A stretch of DNA of 64,000 bases. Source: Bacillota bacterium. Its GTDB lineage: Bacteria > Bacillota > Sulfobacillia > JAJZYS01 > JAJYTV01. Shown here one piece after another: positions 41,991 through 50,307 of the stretch (within the stretch, counting starts at the first letter, position 1; every line of letters begins with the position of its first letter). The notes under the pieces were generated by a model, which saw only the letters and a list, made by a program, of their open reading frames with translations, was not told the DNA's origin and did no database searches. The DNA is taken from contig JAJZQO010000007.1 in assembly GCA_021847575.1 (NCBI GenBank), positions 1 through 64,000 on the forward strand. Reading direction: 5' to 3'. The translations under genes and the position numbers were made by a program.

Positions 41991-42616
41991 GCGCACGGAG
42001 TGCCGTCATCCGTCGGCGGGCGAGGCCCCTTCTGCTCGGCGCGAAGCCCCCACCTGGACGGCATGATCCGGCAGAGCCGCCGGAGCGACATGTTGCGAGG
42101 GCAGCCTGCGTCCTGGCAGGGCCGGGTTTGCGGAGCCGCTGCGGAAACCCGCGTGCCAAGGGTACGTGCCGGCCTGTTGCGTGCGGGTACCACGGGTACG
42201 GGCCGCAACGCCGTGAGCCATCCCGTCGCCGTAGGCTCCGCGGCAGCATCGCTTCCGCGAGGAACGCGCGGTCGCCATTCAGTTCTGGTTTGTGGGCCGG
42301 TTGGCGCCTCCCTGGACCTTTGGGCTGGTCCGACCGGGGTACCCCGTCGACACGTGCGACCTGCCGCTCCCGGCCCTGCGCTGACGGCACCGCGGCTCGC
42401 TGCCATCCGCCCGCAAACCCCTGCAGCAGCTCCATCCGGCCCTGCGCCGCGATCTCTCAGGTCGCCGGGCAGACCGCAACCTCAGCGCAGGCCGTTCAGG
42501 CCTCCACACCGCACCGTCAGGCGTCGCTGCGGCCCGTGCAAAAACACCACTTGTGAGACATGCGAGACATGTGCTAACTTTCTTGTCACAGGACTCAATG
42601 TACCACATCGTGCCGA
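41991..42616. other. 626 bp non-coding gap upstream of the PAS-LuxR gene
   Basis: No credible coding sequence is present on either strand; the listed ORFs are arginine/proline-rich shadows. The region contains foldable elements: CGGGTTT (42123-42129) pairing with AAACCCG (42145-42151) around an inner GCGG-AG-CCGC hairpin, and GTTGCG/CGCAAC arms further on. The last 70 bp, much richer in AT, hold the repeated GAGACATG boxes and probably a promoter. The gap is long for this tightly packed genome. Confidence 0.45.
42554..42590 (+). promoter_or_regulatory. Tandem GAGACATG boxes and TTCTTGTCACA motif before the PAS-LuxR gene
   Basis: GAGACATG occurs twice in near-tandem (42555-42562 and 42564-42571), followed by TTCTTGTCACA (42580-42590). 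The latter 11 bp string also lies upstream of the hcr-type cluster at 41348-41358. Together these look like a regulatory region. The binding protein is unknown; autoregulation by the LuxR-type product is the simplest idea. Confidence 0.4.
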
Positions 42617-43456
42617 ATGATCGGCCACCTTGCTTTTGCGCTCGCAAGTCCCGAGTCGAACTGGTCGATGCGTGTCCCCCCTTCACCATTGAGGCTCTCT
42701 CGCAGAGACAGGAAGGCGGTGTACGCGGTGTATCCACGCCAGAGTCCCGACGAGGGCGAACTTGTCCCCCTGGACACGCTGGCCAGGATATTCGAGCATA
42801 CGGCGGTCGGGGTGATGGGATTCGACCCCTCGGGCAGGGTACTGCTCTGGAACAAGACCGCCAGCGACCTCTTCGGCTATTCGACGCAGCAGGTCATGAC
42901 CCACCGCTGCTTCGAGCTCGTCAACGGCTGCGACGCGCGCGGCAATCTGCTGTGCCATGCCGGCTGTTCGATCATGCTGATGTTCCGGCACGGACGGCCG
43001 CCCAACGACTATCTGCTGCGCGCCCAGTCCGCAGACGAGCGCAGCCTCCTGCTCAATGTGAGCACGGTCTTCGTCGACACCGAGACCTCCCCCGTATGCC
43101 TGCACCTCTTCCATGACGTGCACTGGATGGGCGAAGCGCCTGCCGGGGAGCCCAGGCGCCAGCCGGAGGCGGCGACGTCGCCGCTGATCACCTTGACGGC
43201 CCGCGAGCGGGAGATCCTGCAGCTCATGGTCGAGGGACGCGACTCCCACGAGATGCAGAAGCTCCTGCACATCAGCTACGCGACTGTGCGCAACCACATC
43301 CAAAACATTTTGGACAAGCTGGAGGTGCACACGCGCGTCGCGGCCGTTGTGGTCGCCATGCGCGAGAACCTGGTGGAGGATCCGACGCGCCTCGAGCACA
43401 AGGTCCGGCAGGCTGAGGCCGTGGTCCCGCCTGCAGGCTACCCGACGCCCAAGTAG
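42617..43456 (+). CDS. PAS-domain LuxR-type transcriptional regulator with a cysteine cluster
   Basis: A regulator of up to 279 aa. The PAS domain starts near LARIFEHTAVGVMGFDPSGR (about 55-74) and contains four cysteines, HRCFELVNGCDARGNLLCHAGC (C-x7-C-x7-C-x3-C), that could bind metal or sense redox. The C-terminal LuxR helix-turn-helix is LTAREREILQLMVEGRDSHE and YATVRNHIQNILDKL (about 195-240). The true start may be GTG 42719 or 42728, since AGGAAGG lies just before these; ATG 42617 is the longest option. There is no receiver domain. Its position between the two aromatic clusters suggests control of one or both. It overlaps the convergent livF gene by 19 bp. Confidence 0.85.
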   Translation: MIGHLAFALASPESNWSMRVPPSPLRLSRRDRKAVYAVYPRQSPDEGELVPLDTLARIFEHTAVGVMGFDPSGRVLLWNKTASDLFGYSTQQVMTHRCFELVNGCDARGNLLCHAGCSIMLMFRHGRPPNDYLLRAQSADERSLLLNVSTVFVDTETSPVCLHLFHDVHWMGEAPAGEPRRQPEAATSPLITLTAREREILQLMVEGRDSHEMQKLLHISYATVRNHIQNILDKLEVHTRVAAVVVAMRENLVEDPTRLEHKVRQAEAVVPPAGYPTPK

Positions 43457-44139
43457 CCCTCGGCCAGCAGGTGCCCCGCCTCCCCCGGCGTGCCCTCGAA
43501 CGTCATCTTGCCGCTCTGCAGCACATATACGCGGTCGGCGAGTTCGAGCGCCCCTGGCGTGTTCTGCTCGGCCAGCAGGATCGTCATCCCCTCGCCCTTC
43601 AGGCGGTGCAGCGTCTCGAAGACGTCCTGCACAGCGCGCGGCGCGAGGCCGAGACTCGGCTCGTCGAGCAGCAGGACCTGCGGCTTGGCCATCAGAGCCC
43701 GCCCGATCGCCAGCATCTGCTGCTCGCCGCCGGACAGCCACCGGGCCGCCCGGCGGCGGTGCTTCTTCAGACCGGGAAAGATCTCGAACATGCCCTCGAT
43801 CTCCTGCTGCAGGCCCTTGCGGTCGTGGCGGTGGTAGGCGCCGAGCGCGAGGTTCTCCTCCGCCGTGAGCGATCCGAAGATCTGGCGCCGCTCCGGCACC
43901 AGCGCGACCCCGCGGCTGACGCGCCGGTACGCCGGCAGCCTGGCGATGTCGCTGCCATCGAGACACACCTGTCCCGTCGGCGACCCGAACAGGCCCATGA
44001 TCGTACCGAGCATGGTCGACTTGCCGGCCCCGTTCGGTCCGAGCAGCGCGACCACCTCGCTGCCCTGCAGGTGAAGACCACAGCCGTGCAGCACCTGCAA
44101 GCGGCCCCGCCTCGTCGTCAGTCCCGCCACCTCGAGCAT
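43438..44139 (-). CDS. livF: Branched-chain amino acid-type ABC transporter ATPase LivF
   Basis: A 233 aa ATPase of the LivF class. Walker A is LLGPNGAGKST (about 33-43), the signature WLSGGEQQML and Walker B VLLLDEPSLGLAP. VPERRQIFGSLTAEENLALGAY is the LivF-specific stretch. ATG 44139 shares one base with the livG stop, so translation is coupled. With LivG it energises the LivHM permease. In aromatic degraders such Liv-type systems often import benzoates or other aromatic acids. This one lies between an aromatic cluster and the benzoyl-CoA operon, which supports that use. Confidence 0.92.
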   Translation of the reverse strand: MLEVAGLTTRRGRLQVLHGCGLHLQGSEVVALLGPNGAGKSTMLGTIMGLFGSPTGQVCLDGSDIARLPAYRRVSRGVALVPERRQIFGSLTAEENLALGAYHRHDRKGLQQEIEGMFEIFPGLKKHRRRAARWLSGGEQQMLAIGRALMAKPQVLLLDEPSLGLAPRAVQDVFETLHRLKGEGMTILLAEQNTPGALELADRVYVLQSGKMTFEGTPGEAGHLLAEGYLGVG

Positions 44140-44948
44140 CACTGCGCCATCCCTCCCTGGCCTGCCGCCCGCTCCTGCCCGGCCTCCCGACCGAGGTAGA
44201 CGCGGCGGACGTTCTCGTCCCGCTGCACCTCTGCCGGGGTGCCCTCCGCGATCAGGCGTCCTTCCGCCAGGACGACGATGCGGTCCGCGACGGCGAGGAC
44301 GCTCGGCAGGTCGTGCTCCACGAGCAGCACGGCGCGTCCCGCGCCGCGGATCTGGCGGATGAGGCCCAGGACGACGCCCGCCTCTTCGCGCGTCAAGCCC
44401 GAGAGAGGCTCGTCGAGCAGCAGGACCCGCGGGTCGAGCGCGAGGGCCCGGTAGATCTCGAGCAGGCGCTGGTGACCGAACGGCAGGTCTCCGGCCAGCC
44501 GTCCGCCCTCGTCGCGCAGCAGGCTGTCCCGCAGGAGCCGGTCGGCCTCCTCGCCCGCCCGCGCCTCGCATCGCCGGGCGCTTGGCAGGCCGAGGCCCAC
44601 CGCGATGAGCCACGGGGTCTGGCGCGAGAGGATGGCCGCCAGCATGTTCTCGCGCACGGTGATCTGCGGAAAGATCTCCGGCGTCTGCAGCGTGCGGGCT
44701 ATTCCCGCGCGCGCGATGCGATGCGTCGTCCAGCCGCTGACCGACGCCCCCGACAGCTTCACGTCGCCGTGCGAGAGCGGCACGAGCGCCGTGAGGGCAT
44801 TGAAGAGCGTCGTCTTGCCTGCGCCGTTCGGGCCGATGACGCCGAGCACCTCGCCGGCCCTGACGCGGAAGCTCACGTCGTCCACGGCGACGATGCCACC
44901 GAAGGCGACCGTCACACCCTCCACTTCGAGCAGCCACTCGGTCTGCAT
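44139..44948 (-). CDS. livG: Branched-chain amino acid-type ABC transporter ATPase LivG
   Basis: A 269 aa ATPase. Walker A is GVIGPNGAGKTTLFNALTAL (about 37-56), and Walker B RVLLLDEPLSGLTREEA (about 175-191). The LivG-type ARTLQTPEIFPQITVRENML lies between. The ABC signature is unusual: LPFGHQRLLEI appears where LSYGQQRRLEI is typical, so the serine/glycine pair is changed to PFGH. The C-terminal extension GTPAEVQRDENVRRVYLG is standard. The gene starts 18 bp after livH. The altered signature may not abolish function because LivF keeps a canonical one. Confidence 0.9.
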   Translation of the reverse strand: MQTEWLLEVEGVTVAFGGIVAVDDVSFRVRAGEVLGVIGPNGAGKTTLFNALTALVPLSHGDVKLSGASVSGWTTHRIARAGIARTLQTPEIFPQITVRENMLAAILSRQTPWLIAVGLGLPSARRCEARAGEEADRLLRDSLLRDEGGRLAGDLPFGHQRLLEIYRALALDPRVLLLDEPLSGLTREEAGVVLGLIRQIRGAGRAVLLVEHDLPSVLAVADRIVVLAEGRLIAEGTPAEVQRDENVRRVYLGREAGQERAAGQGGMAQ

Positions 44949-44966
44949 GGGGCCACCTCCGCGCTG

Positions 44967-45839
44967 TCAGACCCGGCGGTTCAAGGACGTGCCCAGGATG
45001 CCCTGGGGACGCACCAGCAGCATGATGAGCAGCACTGCGAACGCGACCCCGTCGGCCCAGTCGCTCGAGATGTAGCCGGCCGAGAGGCTGGTCACGATGC
45101 CGAGCGCGATGCCGCCCACGGCGGCGCCCGGCAGGCTGTCGAGGCCGCCGAGAATGGCGCCCACGAACCCGTAGAGTCCCAGTTCCAGCCCCATGTTCGT
45201 GTTGGCCATCGTCATCGGCGCAAAGACGACCCCGCCGAAAGCCCCGATCGCCGCCGCGAGCACCCACGCGTAAAGTCCGAAGCGCAGCGGGTTCATGCCG
45301 TAGAGGCGGGCCGCGGTGGGATTGTCCATCGCCGCCGTCATGCCCTGGCCGAAATAGGTGCGCTCCAGCAGGAAGTAGAGCAGCGCCGCCACGATCACCA
45401 CCGCGCCGAAGATCCACAGGTTCTGGGTCGGCACGACCGCGCCCAGCACATGCAGCACGCCGTTGCCCGAGAACGCCTGCACCGCGACGGGGTTGACGCC
45501 CCATACCAAGGTGCCGAGGCCGCGCAGGGCGGTGTCGAGGCCGAGCGTGATGAAGATGAGCGTGAGCACCGAAGCCTGGGCGGCGGGGTACATCACGAAC
45601 CGCCCGATCGCCGCGCCCACCGCCGCCGCGATCGCCACCGCGACCACAAGGGCCGGCACGAGCGGGATACCGTGGCTCTGCAACAGCCAGAACGACATGG
45701 ATCCGATCATGGCGAACTCGCCCTGGGCGAAGTTGATCACGCCGGTCACCTTGTAGATGAGGGAGAAGCCGATCGCGACGAGCGCATAGACGCTGCCCAT
45801 CCCGATCCCCGCCAAGACCAGTTGCAAAAGCGTCGCCAT
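44967..45839 (-). CDS. livH: Branched-chain amino acid-type ABC permease LivH
   Basis: A 290 aa membrane permease with about eight helices (LVLAGIGMGSVYALVAIGFSLIYKVTGVINFAQGEFAMIG at the start is the LivH hallmark). The EAA-like cytoplasmic stretch is AMDNPTAARLYGMNPLRFGL. Two ATG codons are possible. I chose 45839 because AGGGGGG ends 6 nt upstream, whereas ATG 45845 abuts that site. It forms the channel with LivM, whose gene ends 12 bp upstream. Substrate preference cannot be read; aromatic acids are inferred from the neighbourhood. Confidence 0.9.
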   Translation of the reverse strand: MATLLQLVLAGIGMGSVYALVAIGFSLIYKVTGVINFAQGEFAMIGSMSFWLLQSHGIPLVPALVVAVAIAAAVGAAIGRFVMYPAAQASVLTLIFITLGLDTALRGLGTLVWGVNPVAVQAFSGNGVLHVLGAVVPTQNLWIFGAVVIVAALLYFLLERTYFGQGMTAAMDNPTAARLYGMNPLRFGLYAWVLAAAIGAFGGVVFAPMTMANTNMGLELGLYGFVGAILGGLDSLPGAAVGGIALGIVTSLSAGYISSDWADGVAFAVLLIMLLVRPQGILGTSLNRRV

Positions 45840-45851
45840 GCCCATCCCCCC

Positions 45852-46895
45852 CTAGGACCGCTGCGCGCCATCAACCACTTGGCCCCCATCGCGCTCGTGC
45901 CCGTCCACGCTTTGCAAGGGCAGTTGCGGGCCGGCGGTTCGCCGCGCGCGCGAGCGCGCCCCGAGGCCCGTCACGAGCCCTTCCGGCCAGTAGATCATGA
46001 TGACCACCAGCGCCAGGCCGTAAATGGTGAGCTGCAAGGCCCCGCTCGTGGCCGGAGCGAGACTGGCGCCCGCAAACTTCAGGATCTGGTTGATCGCCTC
46101 GACGCCGGCGGCACCCAGCACGGCCCCGACTACGCTGCGCAGTCCGCCCACGACCGCCATCAGCACCAGATTGATGGACAGCGCGAACGTGAAGACGGTC
46201 GGGTCGATGTAGCCCTCCCAGCTCGCGTAGATGCCGCCCGCGGCGGCTGCGAGCACGGCGGAGACGATGAAGGCCTGCCGCTTGACGGTGGCCGGGTCGG
46301 CACCCATCAGGGCTGTGGCCACTTCGCTCGAGCGCACCGCCTCGAGCAGGCTGCCCGTGCCGGAACGCACGAGCCGGTTGGTGAACCAGCTGCCGAGCGC
46401 CACTGCGCCCCAGGTGAGGGCGAGAAAGCCGATCGCGTTCAGGGTGAAGGCCGGGATGCCGTAGAGACCGGAGTTGCCGCCCGTGAGCGGCAGCTGCTGG
46501 AACGCGACGTCGGCGATGATGCCGAAGGCGAGCGTCGCCAACGCAAGGTAGTGCTGCATCAGATGAAGCGCGAGCACGCCGAGCAGCCAGGCGGCGGCGG
46601 CGGCCAGCACCATGCCGAGGACGAGACCGATCCAGGGCGCAAGGCCGAAGTGCGTGCTGGCTATGCCGACGGCATATGCGCCGATACCGAAAAATCCCGC
46701 CTGCCCGAGCGACACCTGGCCGGCGTAGCCCATGAACAGGTTCAGGCCGATGACCACGAGCGTGTACATGCCGACCAGTGTCAACTCGCTGACCCAGTAC
46801 GGGCCGACGACGAGGCCCAGCGCGAGGGGTATGGCGAGCACCAGGAGGGCTTGCACGGCCGGATTGCGGGCAGTTCCCAACAGCTGTCGCGACAC
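45852..46895 (-). CDS. livM: Branched-chain amino acid-type ABC permease LivM
   Basis: A 347 aa permease with about nine or ten helices. LTLVGMYTLVVIGLNLFMGYAGQVSLGQAGFFGIGAYAVG is the family signature, and AVRSSEVATALMGADPATVKRQAF is the loop that contacts the ATPase. The C-terminus ends in a basic, low-hydrophobicity tail. Start GTG 46895 follows AGGTGG. A hairpin at 47036-47062 separates it from the binding-protein gene upstream, probably giving less permease than binding protein. Confidence 0.9.
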   Translation of the reverse strand: MSRQLLGTARNPAVQALLVLAIPLALGLVVGPYWVSELTLVGMYTLVVIGLNLFMGYAGQVSLGQAGFFGIGAYAVGIASTHFGLAPWIGLVLGMVLAAAAAWLLGVLALHLMQHYLALATLAFGIIADVAFQQLPLTGGNSGLYGIPAFTLNAIGFLALTWGAVALGSWFTNRLVRSGTGSLLEAVRSSEVATALMGADPATVKRQAFIVSAVLAAAAGGIYASWEGYIDPTVFTFALSINLVLMAVVGGLRSVVGAVLGAAGVEAINQILKFAGASLAPATSGALQLTIYGLALVVIMIYWPEGLVTGLGARSRARRTAGPQLPLQSVDGHERDGGQVVDGAQRS

Positions 46896-47035
46896 GGTTT
46901 GACCACCTGCCCATCACCCGGACAAAAACGGCGCGGGGTAGATTCGGCGGAGCCTGCGAGCCGCGCCTTTCCATCCCCGCCGTCATCAGGGCGCTATTGC
47001 GTCGGAGGGAAGCAGCGTCCGGCGGCAGGGGTTTA

Positions 47036-47062
47036 GGGGGACCTGGCCATGCCCGGTCCCCC
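47036..47062 (-). terminator. Hairpin between livJ and livM, possible attenuating terminator
   Basis: GGGGGACC and GGTCCCCC form a perfect 8 bp stem with an 11 nt loop, 6 bp after the stop of the binding-protein gene on the minus strand. No T tract follows, so it may work as an mRNA-stabilising or partial-termination structure. Such structures typically give high levels of binding protein relative to the permease. Confidence 0.45.
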
Positions 47063-47067
47063 TCCCC

Positions 47068-48312
47068 TCACTCGTTCGCGCCAGTGAAGCCCGGCACCAG
47101 GGTCCACTTCTGGTTCTGCACCTGCAGCAGCACCTCGGAGGTCGGGTCGAGACCGCTGTGGTCTTGCGGCGTCAGGTGCATCACGCCCGTGACACCGTCG
47201 TAGTTGAGGTGCTCGAGCGCGCCCCGCACGCTGGCCGGGGTTGCGCCTTTGCCAGCCGCGGCGATGGCGTCCTTGAACATGTAGACCGCGTCGTAGCCGA
47301 AAGCGCCGAACATGTTGGCAGGTCCTGCGGACGTGCTGGCGTACGCCTGGTCATAGCTCTTGACGTACTTCTCGATGATCGACTTCTGCGGGTCGCTGTT
47401 CGGCAGGCTACTGGCGACGAAGATCTTGGTGCTCGCCACGAAGTCGCCGTTCACGGCGTTGCCCGCGAGCGTCAGGAAGACGTCGTTGCTCGCCCCGTCG
47501 GAGAAGAATATCGGCCACTTGAAGCCCAGAGAGGCGTAGCCCTTGGCGATCGTGTCGGCCGAGGGCGGGACATCCCAGACGACGACGGCCTGCGGCGCCG
47601 GCGAGAAGTTCTTCAGCGCGGTGAGCGCCGGCGTGGCGTCCGTCGCCGTCATGTCGACGGGCACGCTGCCCACGACCTGGATACCCTGCGGCACGGCGTA
47701 CTTCTGGAAGTCCGCGAGGCCGCCGGTGCCGTACGGGAAGTTGCCGTAGGCGAACGCGACGCGGCTGATGCCGTGCGCCTTGAAGTAGTTGATCATGACC
47801 TGCATGACGGTCGTGTCGACCGCCGGCACCTTGAAGATCCACTGGCGCTGCGCCACAGGCTGCACGATCTCGGCGTCGGATGCCAGCGAGATGAGCGGGA
47901 TCTTGGCCTGCGTCGCGATCGGGATGGCGACCATCGTCGAGCCGGTGGAGGCGTCACCGATCAGTCCGATCGGGTGGTCCTGCACGAGCTGCTTGAACTG
48001 CTGGCCCGCCGTGGTCGGGTTCGTGCCGTTGTCGAGGGAGATGACCTTGAGCTTGCGACCGTTGACGCCGCCCGCGGCGTTGATCTGCTGTACGGCCAAG
48101 TTGATGCTGTTCAGCTCGGGAACACCGAGCGAGTCGTACGGCCCTGTCAGGGGCAAGTCGACGCCGAGCACGTAGGGACCCGTGGCAGTACTCTTCGCTG
48201 AAGTCGGAGCGGAGGAGCCGCAGCCTGCAAGGCTGATCGCGAGCCCTCCCGCAAGGGCTAGGCCCAATGCGGTACGCATCTTCTGGCTGGATCTGCTGGC
48301 CAACGTCGTCAC
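47068..48312 (-). CDS. Liv-type ABC transporter substrate-binding lipoprotein
   Basis: A 414 aa binding protein. The signal peptide (KMRTALGLALAGGLAISLAGC) ends in lipobox SLAGC, so it is anchored outside the membrane. Mature domains are the type I periplasmic fold: YVLGVDLPLTGPYDSLGVPE, AVQQINAAGGVNGRKLKVIS, GDASTGSTMVAIPIA and DAVYMFKDAIAAAGK. GTG 48312 gives MTTLASRSSQK before the leader; ATG at residue 12 is an alternative. It heads the livJMHGF operon. The closest experimentally known ligands of this group include amino acids and aromatic acids; the ligand here is inferred from context only. Confidence 0.9.
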   Translation of the reverse strand: MTTLASRSSQKMRTALGLALAGGLAISLAGCGSSAPTSAKSTATGPYVLGVDLPLTGPYDSLGVPELNSINLAVQQINAAGGVNGRKLKVISLDNGTNPTTAGQQFKQLVQDHPIGLIGDASTGSTMVAIPIATQAKIPLISLASDAEIVQPVAQRQWIFKVPAVDTTVMQVMINYFKAHGISRVAFAYGNFPYGTGGLADFQKYAVPQGIQVVGSVPVDMTATDATPALTALKNFSPAPQAVVVWDVPPSADTIAKGYASLGFKWPIFFSDGASNDVFLTLAGNAVNGDFVASTKIFVASSLPNSDPQKSIIEKYVKSYDQAYASTSAGPANMFGAFGYDAVYMFKDAIAAAGKGATPASVRGALEHLNYDGVTGVMHLTPQDHSGLDPTSEVLLQVQNQKWTLVPGFTGANE

Positions 48313-48891
48313 CTCGTGATTTCCGCCGCGGTCTCTCTTTTTCAGGGGACAGACCGCGCCGAGTCTGACATCGGATCGTGGGTGAGTCGCCGAGCCTCGC
48401 CATTCGAGGGGGGCTGGATGCGCTACGCCGCAATTCCGATGTGCCTTGGGAAATTGCGCGGCGCTTGGGAGCAGGAATCTCGGCCCATAAAGTGCTGCTC
48501 GCGTTTCCATTGTGAAATGGCTCTCGCCTCCGCGTTTTAGCACTTTCAACGTGGAGGCTTTTCGACCCAGACCCTCGACAAAAGCTTCCGGCTATCACCT
48601 CGCTCGCCGGGACATACAGCTTTCGCTCAGTATACGAAGACGCGAAAGTGAGGTGGACCAACCGATGATCCTATCTCTTCTGAGGCGCTTGCCTCATCTT
48701 CCAAGTAGAGCTGATACCGGCCGGGCGGCGCCGGCCAGCTCCGGCGCGCGGGCCCGGCAAAGGGCCGACTCATGCAAACGGCCTAGGTGATTTGAGGTTT
48801 CTGCATCATTTCCGGCCCTCGGGGCGGCTCTACGATGAATTTGTCGATCGAACGTCCGATTGCCTCGGGGTCCAAGCAAGGGGGCGATGCG
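48313..48891. other. 579 bp divergent intergenic region between livJ and the TetR gene
   Basis: No gene is supported. The region must contain promoters for the Liv operon (leftward) and the TetR/benzoyl-CoA operon (rightward). Inverted repeats include CTTTCGC (48620-48626) with GCGAAAG (48642-48648) around a central GTATAC, and CCATT-GTGA-AATGG (48507-48520). Both are operator-sized and could bind the TetR regulator. The middle part is less GC-rich than its surroundings. Confidence 0.45.
48620..48648. promoter_or_regulatory. Operator-like inverted repeat CTTTCGC-N15-GCGAAAG
   Basis: Perfect 7 bp arms are 15 bp apart and enclose GTATAC. The repeat lies 244 bp before the TetR start and about 310 bp before the livJ start. 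The 29 bp size suits a TetR-dimer operator. Direct evidence is absent. Confidence 0.35.
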
Positions 48892-49503
48892 ATGGCGGGC
48901 TTCGACCAGAGGCGTGAGCAGGTTCTCGACGGCTGTGCCCGCGCCTTTGCGCTCAAAGGCTACCAGGGGGCCTCCATCCGAGACATCGCGCGCGCGGTGC
49001 CGATGAGTGCGGGCGGCCTCTACCACTATTGCTCCAACAAACAGGAGTTCCTCTACCAGGTATGCGACAGGGCCTTCCACAGCCTGATCGAGCGCCTCAC
49101 GACGGGCCTCGACGGGATCGACGACCCGAGCGAGCGCGTGCACACCGTGTTCAAGTCGCATCTCGCCTACTTCCTCGAGCGTCCCGACGAGCTGATCACG
49201 CTCACGGAGGACCTGTCGTCGCTCGAGGCGCCGTGGGCTTCCCGCGTGCGCGTCCTGCAGCGCCAGTACTACGGCATCGTGTCCGACGTGCTCGCGCCGT
49301 TCGCAGTGCCAGGCGGGATCTCGCTGCGCGTCGCGACGATGAGCCTTTTCGGCATGATCAACTGGGTCCACACCTGGTACCGCCGCGGTGCCGACCCTGG
49401 CGCGGACGCTCTGGCGCGCCAGATGTCCGATCTCTTCCTGAGCGGCTTCGCTGCCGCGGCGCCGGAGACGGCGAGAAGTGTGCAAGGAGGTAGCGAACGG
49501 TGA
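48892..49503 (+). CDS. TetR-family transcriptional regulator
   Basis: A 203 aa TetR regulator. The N-terminal helix-turn-helix is GASIRDIARAVPMSAGGLYHYCSNKQEFLY (about 27-56), followed by an all-helical ligand domain. Start ATG 48892 has AGGGGGC 6 nt upstream; the ORF-track start at 48835 lacks support. Its stop overlaps the GTG start of dch by 4 nt, so it is the first gene of the benzoyl-CoA operon and is probably autoregulated. Ligands of similar regulators in aromatic operons are aryl-CoA esters, so benzoyl-CoA is a candidate effector. Confidence 0.9.
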   Translation: MAGFDQRREQVLDGCARAFALKGYQGASIRDIARAVPMSAGGLYHYCSNKQEFLYQVCDRAFHSLIERLTTGLDGIDDPSERVHTVFKSHLAYFLERPDELITLTEDLSSLEAPWASRVRVLQRQYYGIVSDVLAPFAVPGGISLRVATMSLFGMINWVHTWYRRGADPGADALARQMSDLFLSGFAAAAPETARSVQGGSER

Positions 49504-50264
49504 TGGACGGCATCCGGACCGAGCGGTCGGCCCGCCTGATGACGGTGACGCTCTGCGAGCAGCCGCTCAACATCCTCGGGCGGCGCCACATCCTCGCCCT
49601 GAACGAACTGCTCGGCGAGCTCGCGGCGGACCGGGACACGGACGTCCTGTGGCTCCGGGCCGAGGACACGCGGGCCTTCTGCGCGGGCGTCGCCATCGAG
49701 GATCACCTGCCGGACGTGGCCGCGGACATGCTCGACGCGTTCCGCCGCCTCGGCGAGGCCTTCCTGCGCCTGCCGCAGGTGGTGGTCGCGGAGGTGTACG
49801 GGGCGGCACTCGGCGGCGGCTTCGAACTCGTGCTGCTCTCCGACCTCGTCGTGGCGGCGGACGATGTGAAGTTCGGCCTGCCGGAAGTCACGCTGGCCGC
49901 GACGCCGCCGATCGGCGCGGCGCTACTGCCCTTGCGCATCGGTTGGCAGGAGGCCGCGCGGGTCTGCCTGCTCGGCCAGACGGTCGACGGCGCCTGGGCG
50001 GAGCGCAGGGGCCTGGTTGCCGAGCTCGTGCCCCGCGCGCAGCTGCACGACGCGGCCCAAGCGGTCGTGACACGGCTGCTGGGCATGAGCGGCGCCGCGC
50101 TGCGCACGACCAAGCAGATCCTCGGCAGCGGCGCCCCGGCCACTGAGGCGGCGATGCAGAGCGGCTTTGCGATCTACGTGCGGGATCTCCTGCCCAGCCA
50201 CGACAGCCGCGAGGGCATCGAGGCGTTTGTGGCCAGGCGGCCGCCCATCTGGACCCACCGCTGA
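49500..50264 (+). CDS. dch: Cyclohexa-1,5-diene-1-carbonyl-CoA hydratase
   Basis: A 254 aa crotonase-fold enzyme that adds water to the dienoyl-CoA product of benzoyl-CoA reductase. The diagnostic stretch is AFCAGVAIEDHLPDVAADML (about 59-78), very like the FSAGVDI-x-H-P segment of known Dch proteins. EVYGAALGGGFELVLLSDLV and GLPEVTLAATPPIGAALLPL follow. AAGGAGG is 9 nt before GTG 49500, which overlaps the tetR stop; ATG 49503 is equally possible. The order dch-oah-had-bcr matches benzoyl-CoA operons of denitrifiers in content. Confidence 0.85.
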   Translation: MMDGIRTERSARLMTVTLCEQPLNILGRRHILALNELLGELAADRDTDVLWLRAEDTRAFCAGVAIEDHLPDVAADMLDAFRRLGEAFLRLPQVVVAEVYGAALGGGFELVLLSDLVVAADDVKFGLPEVTLAATPPIGAALLPLRIGWQEAARVCLLGQTVDGAWAERRGLVAELVPRAQLHDAAQAVVTRLLGMSGAALRTTKQILGSGAPATEAAMQSGFAIYVRDLLPSHDSREGIEAFVARRPPIWTHR

Positions 50265-50307
50265 ACGAACGCGGCACGCACATCCGTCTGCTTGAGGAGG
50301 CATCACG

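Noticed and set aside
42000-42620. 206 aa ORF before the PAS-LuxR gene
   Set aside because: Composition (Arg, Pro, Ala, Gly) is shadow-like in all frames and no motif or ribosome-binding site is convincing.
44313-47036. 907 aa plus-strand ORF
   Set aside because: Antisense to livG, livH and livM; no recognisable domain.
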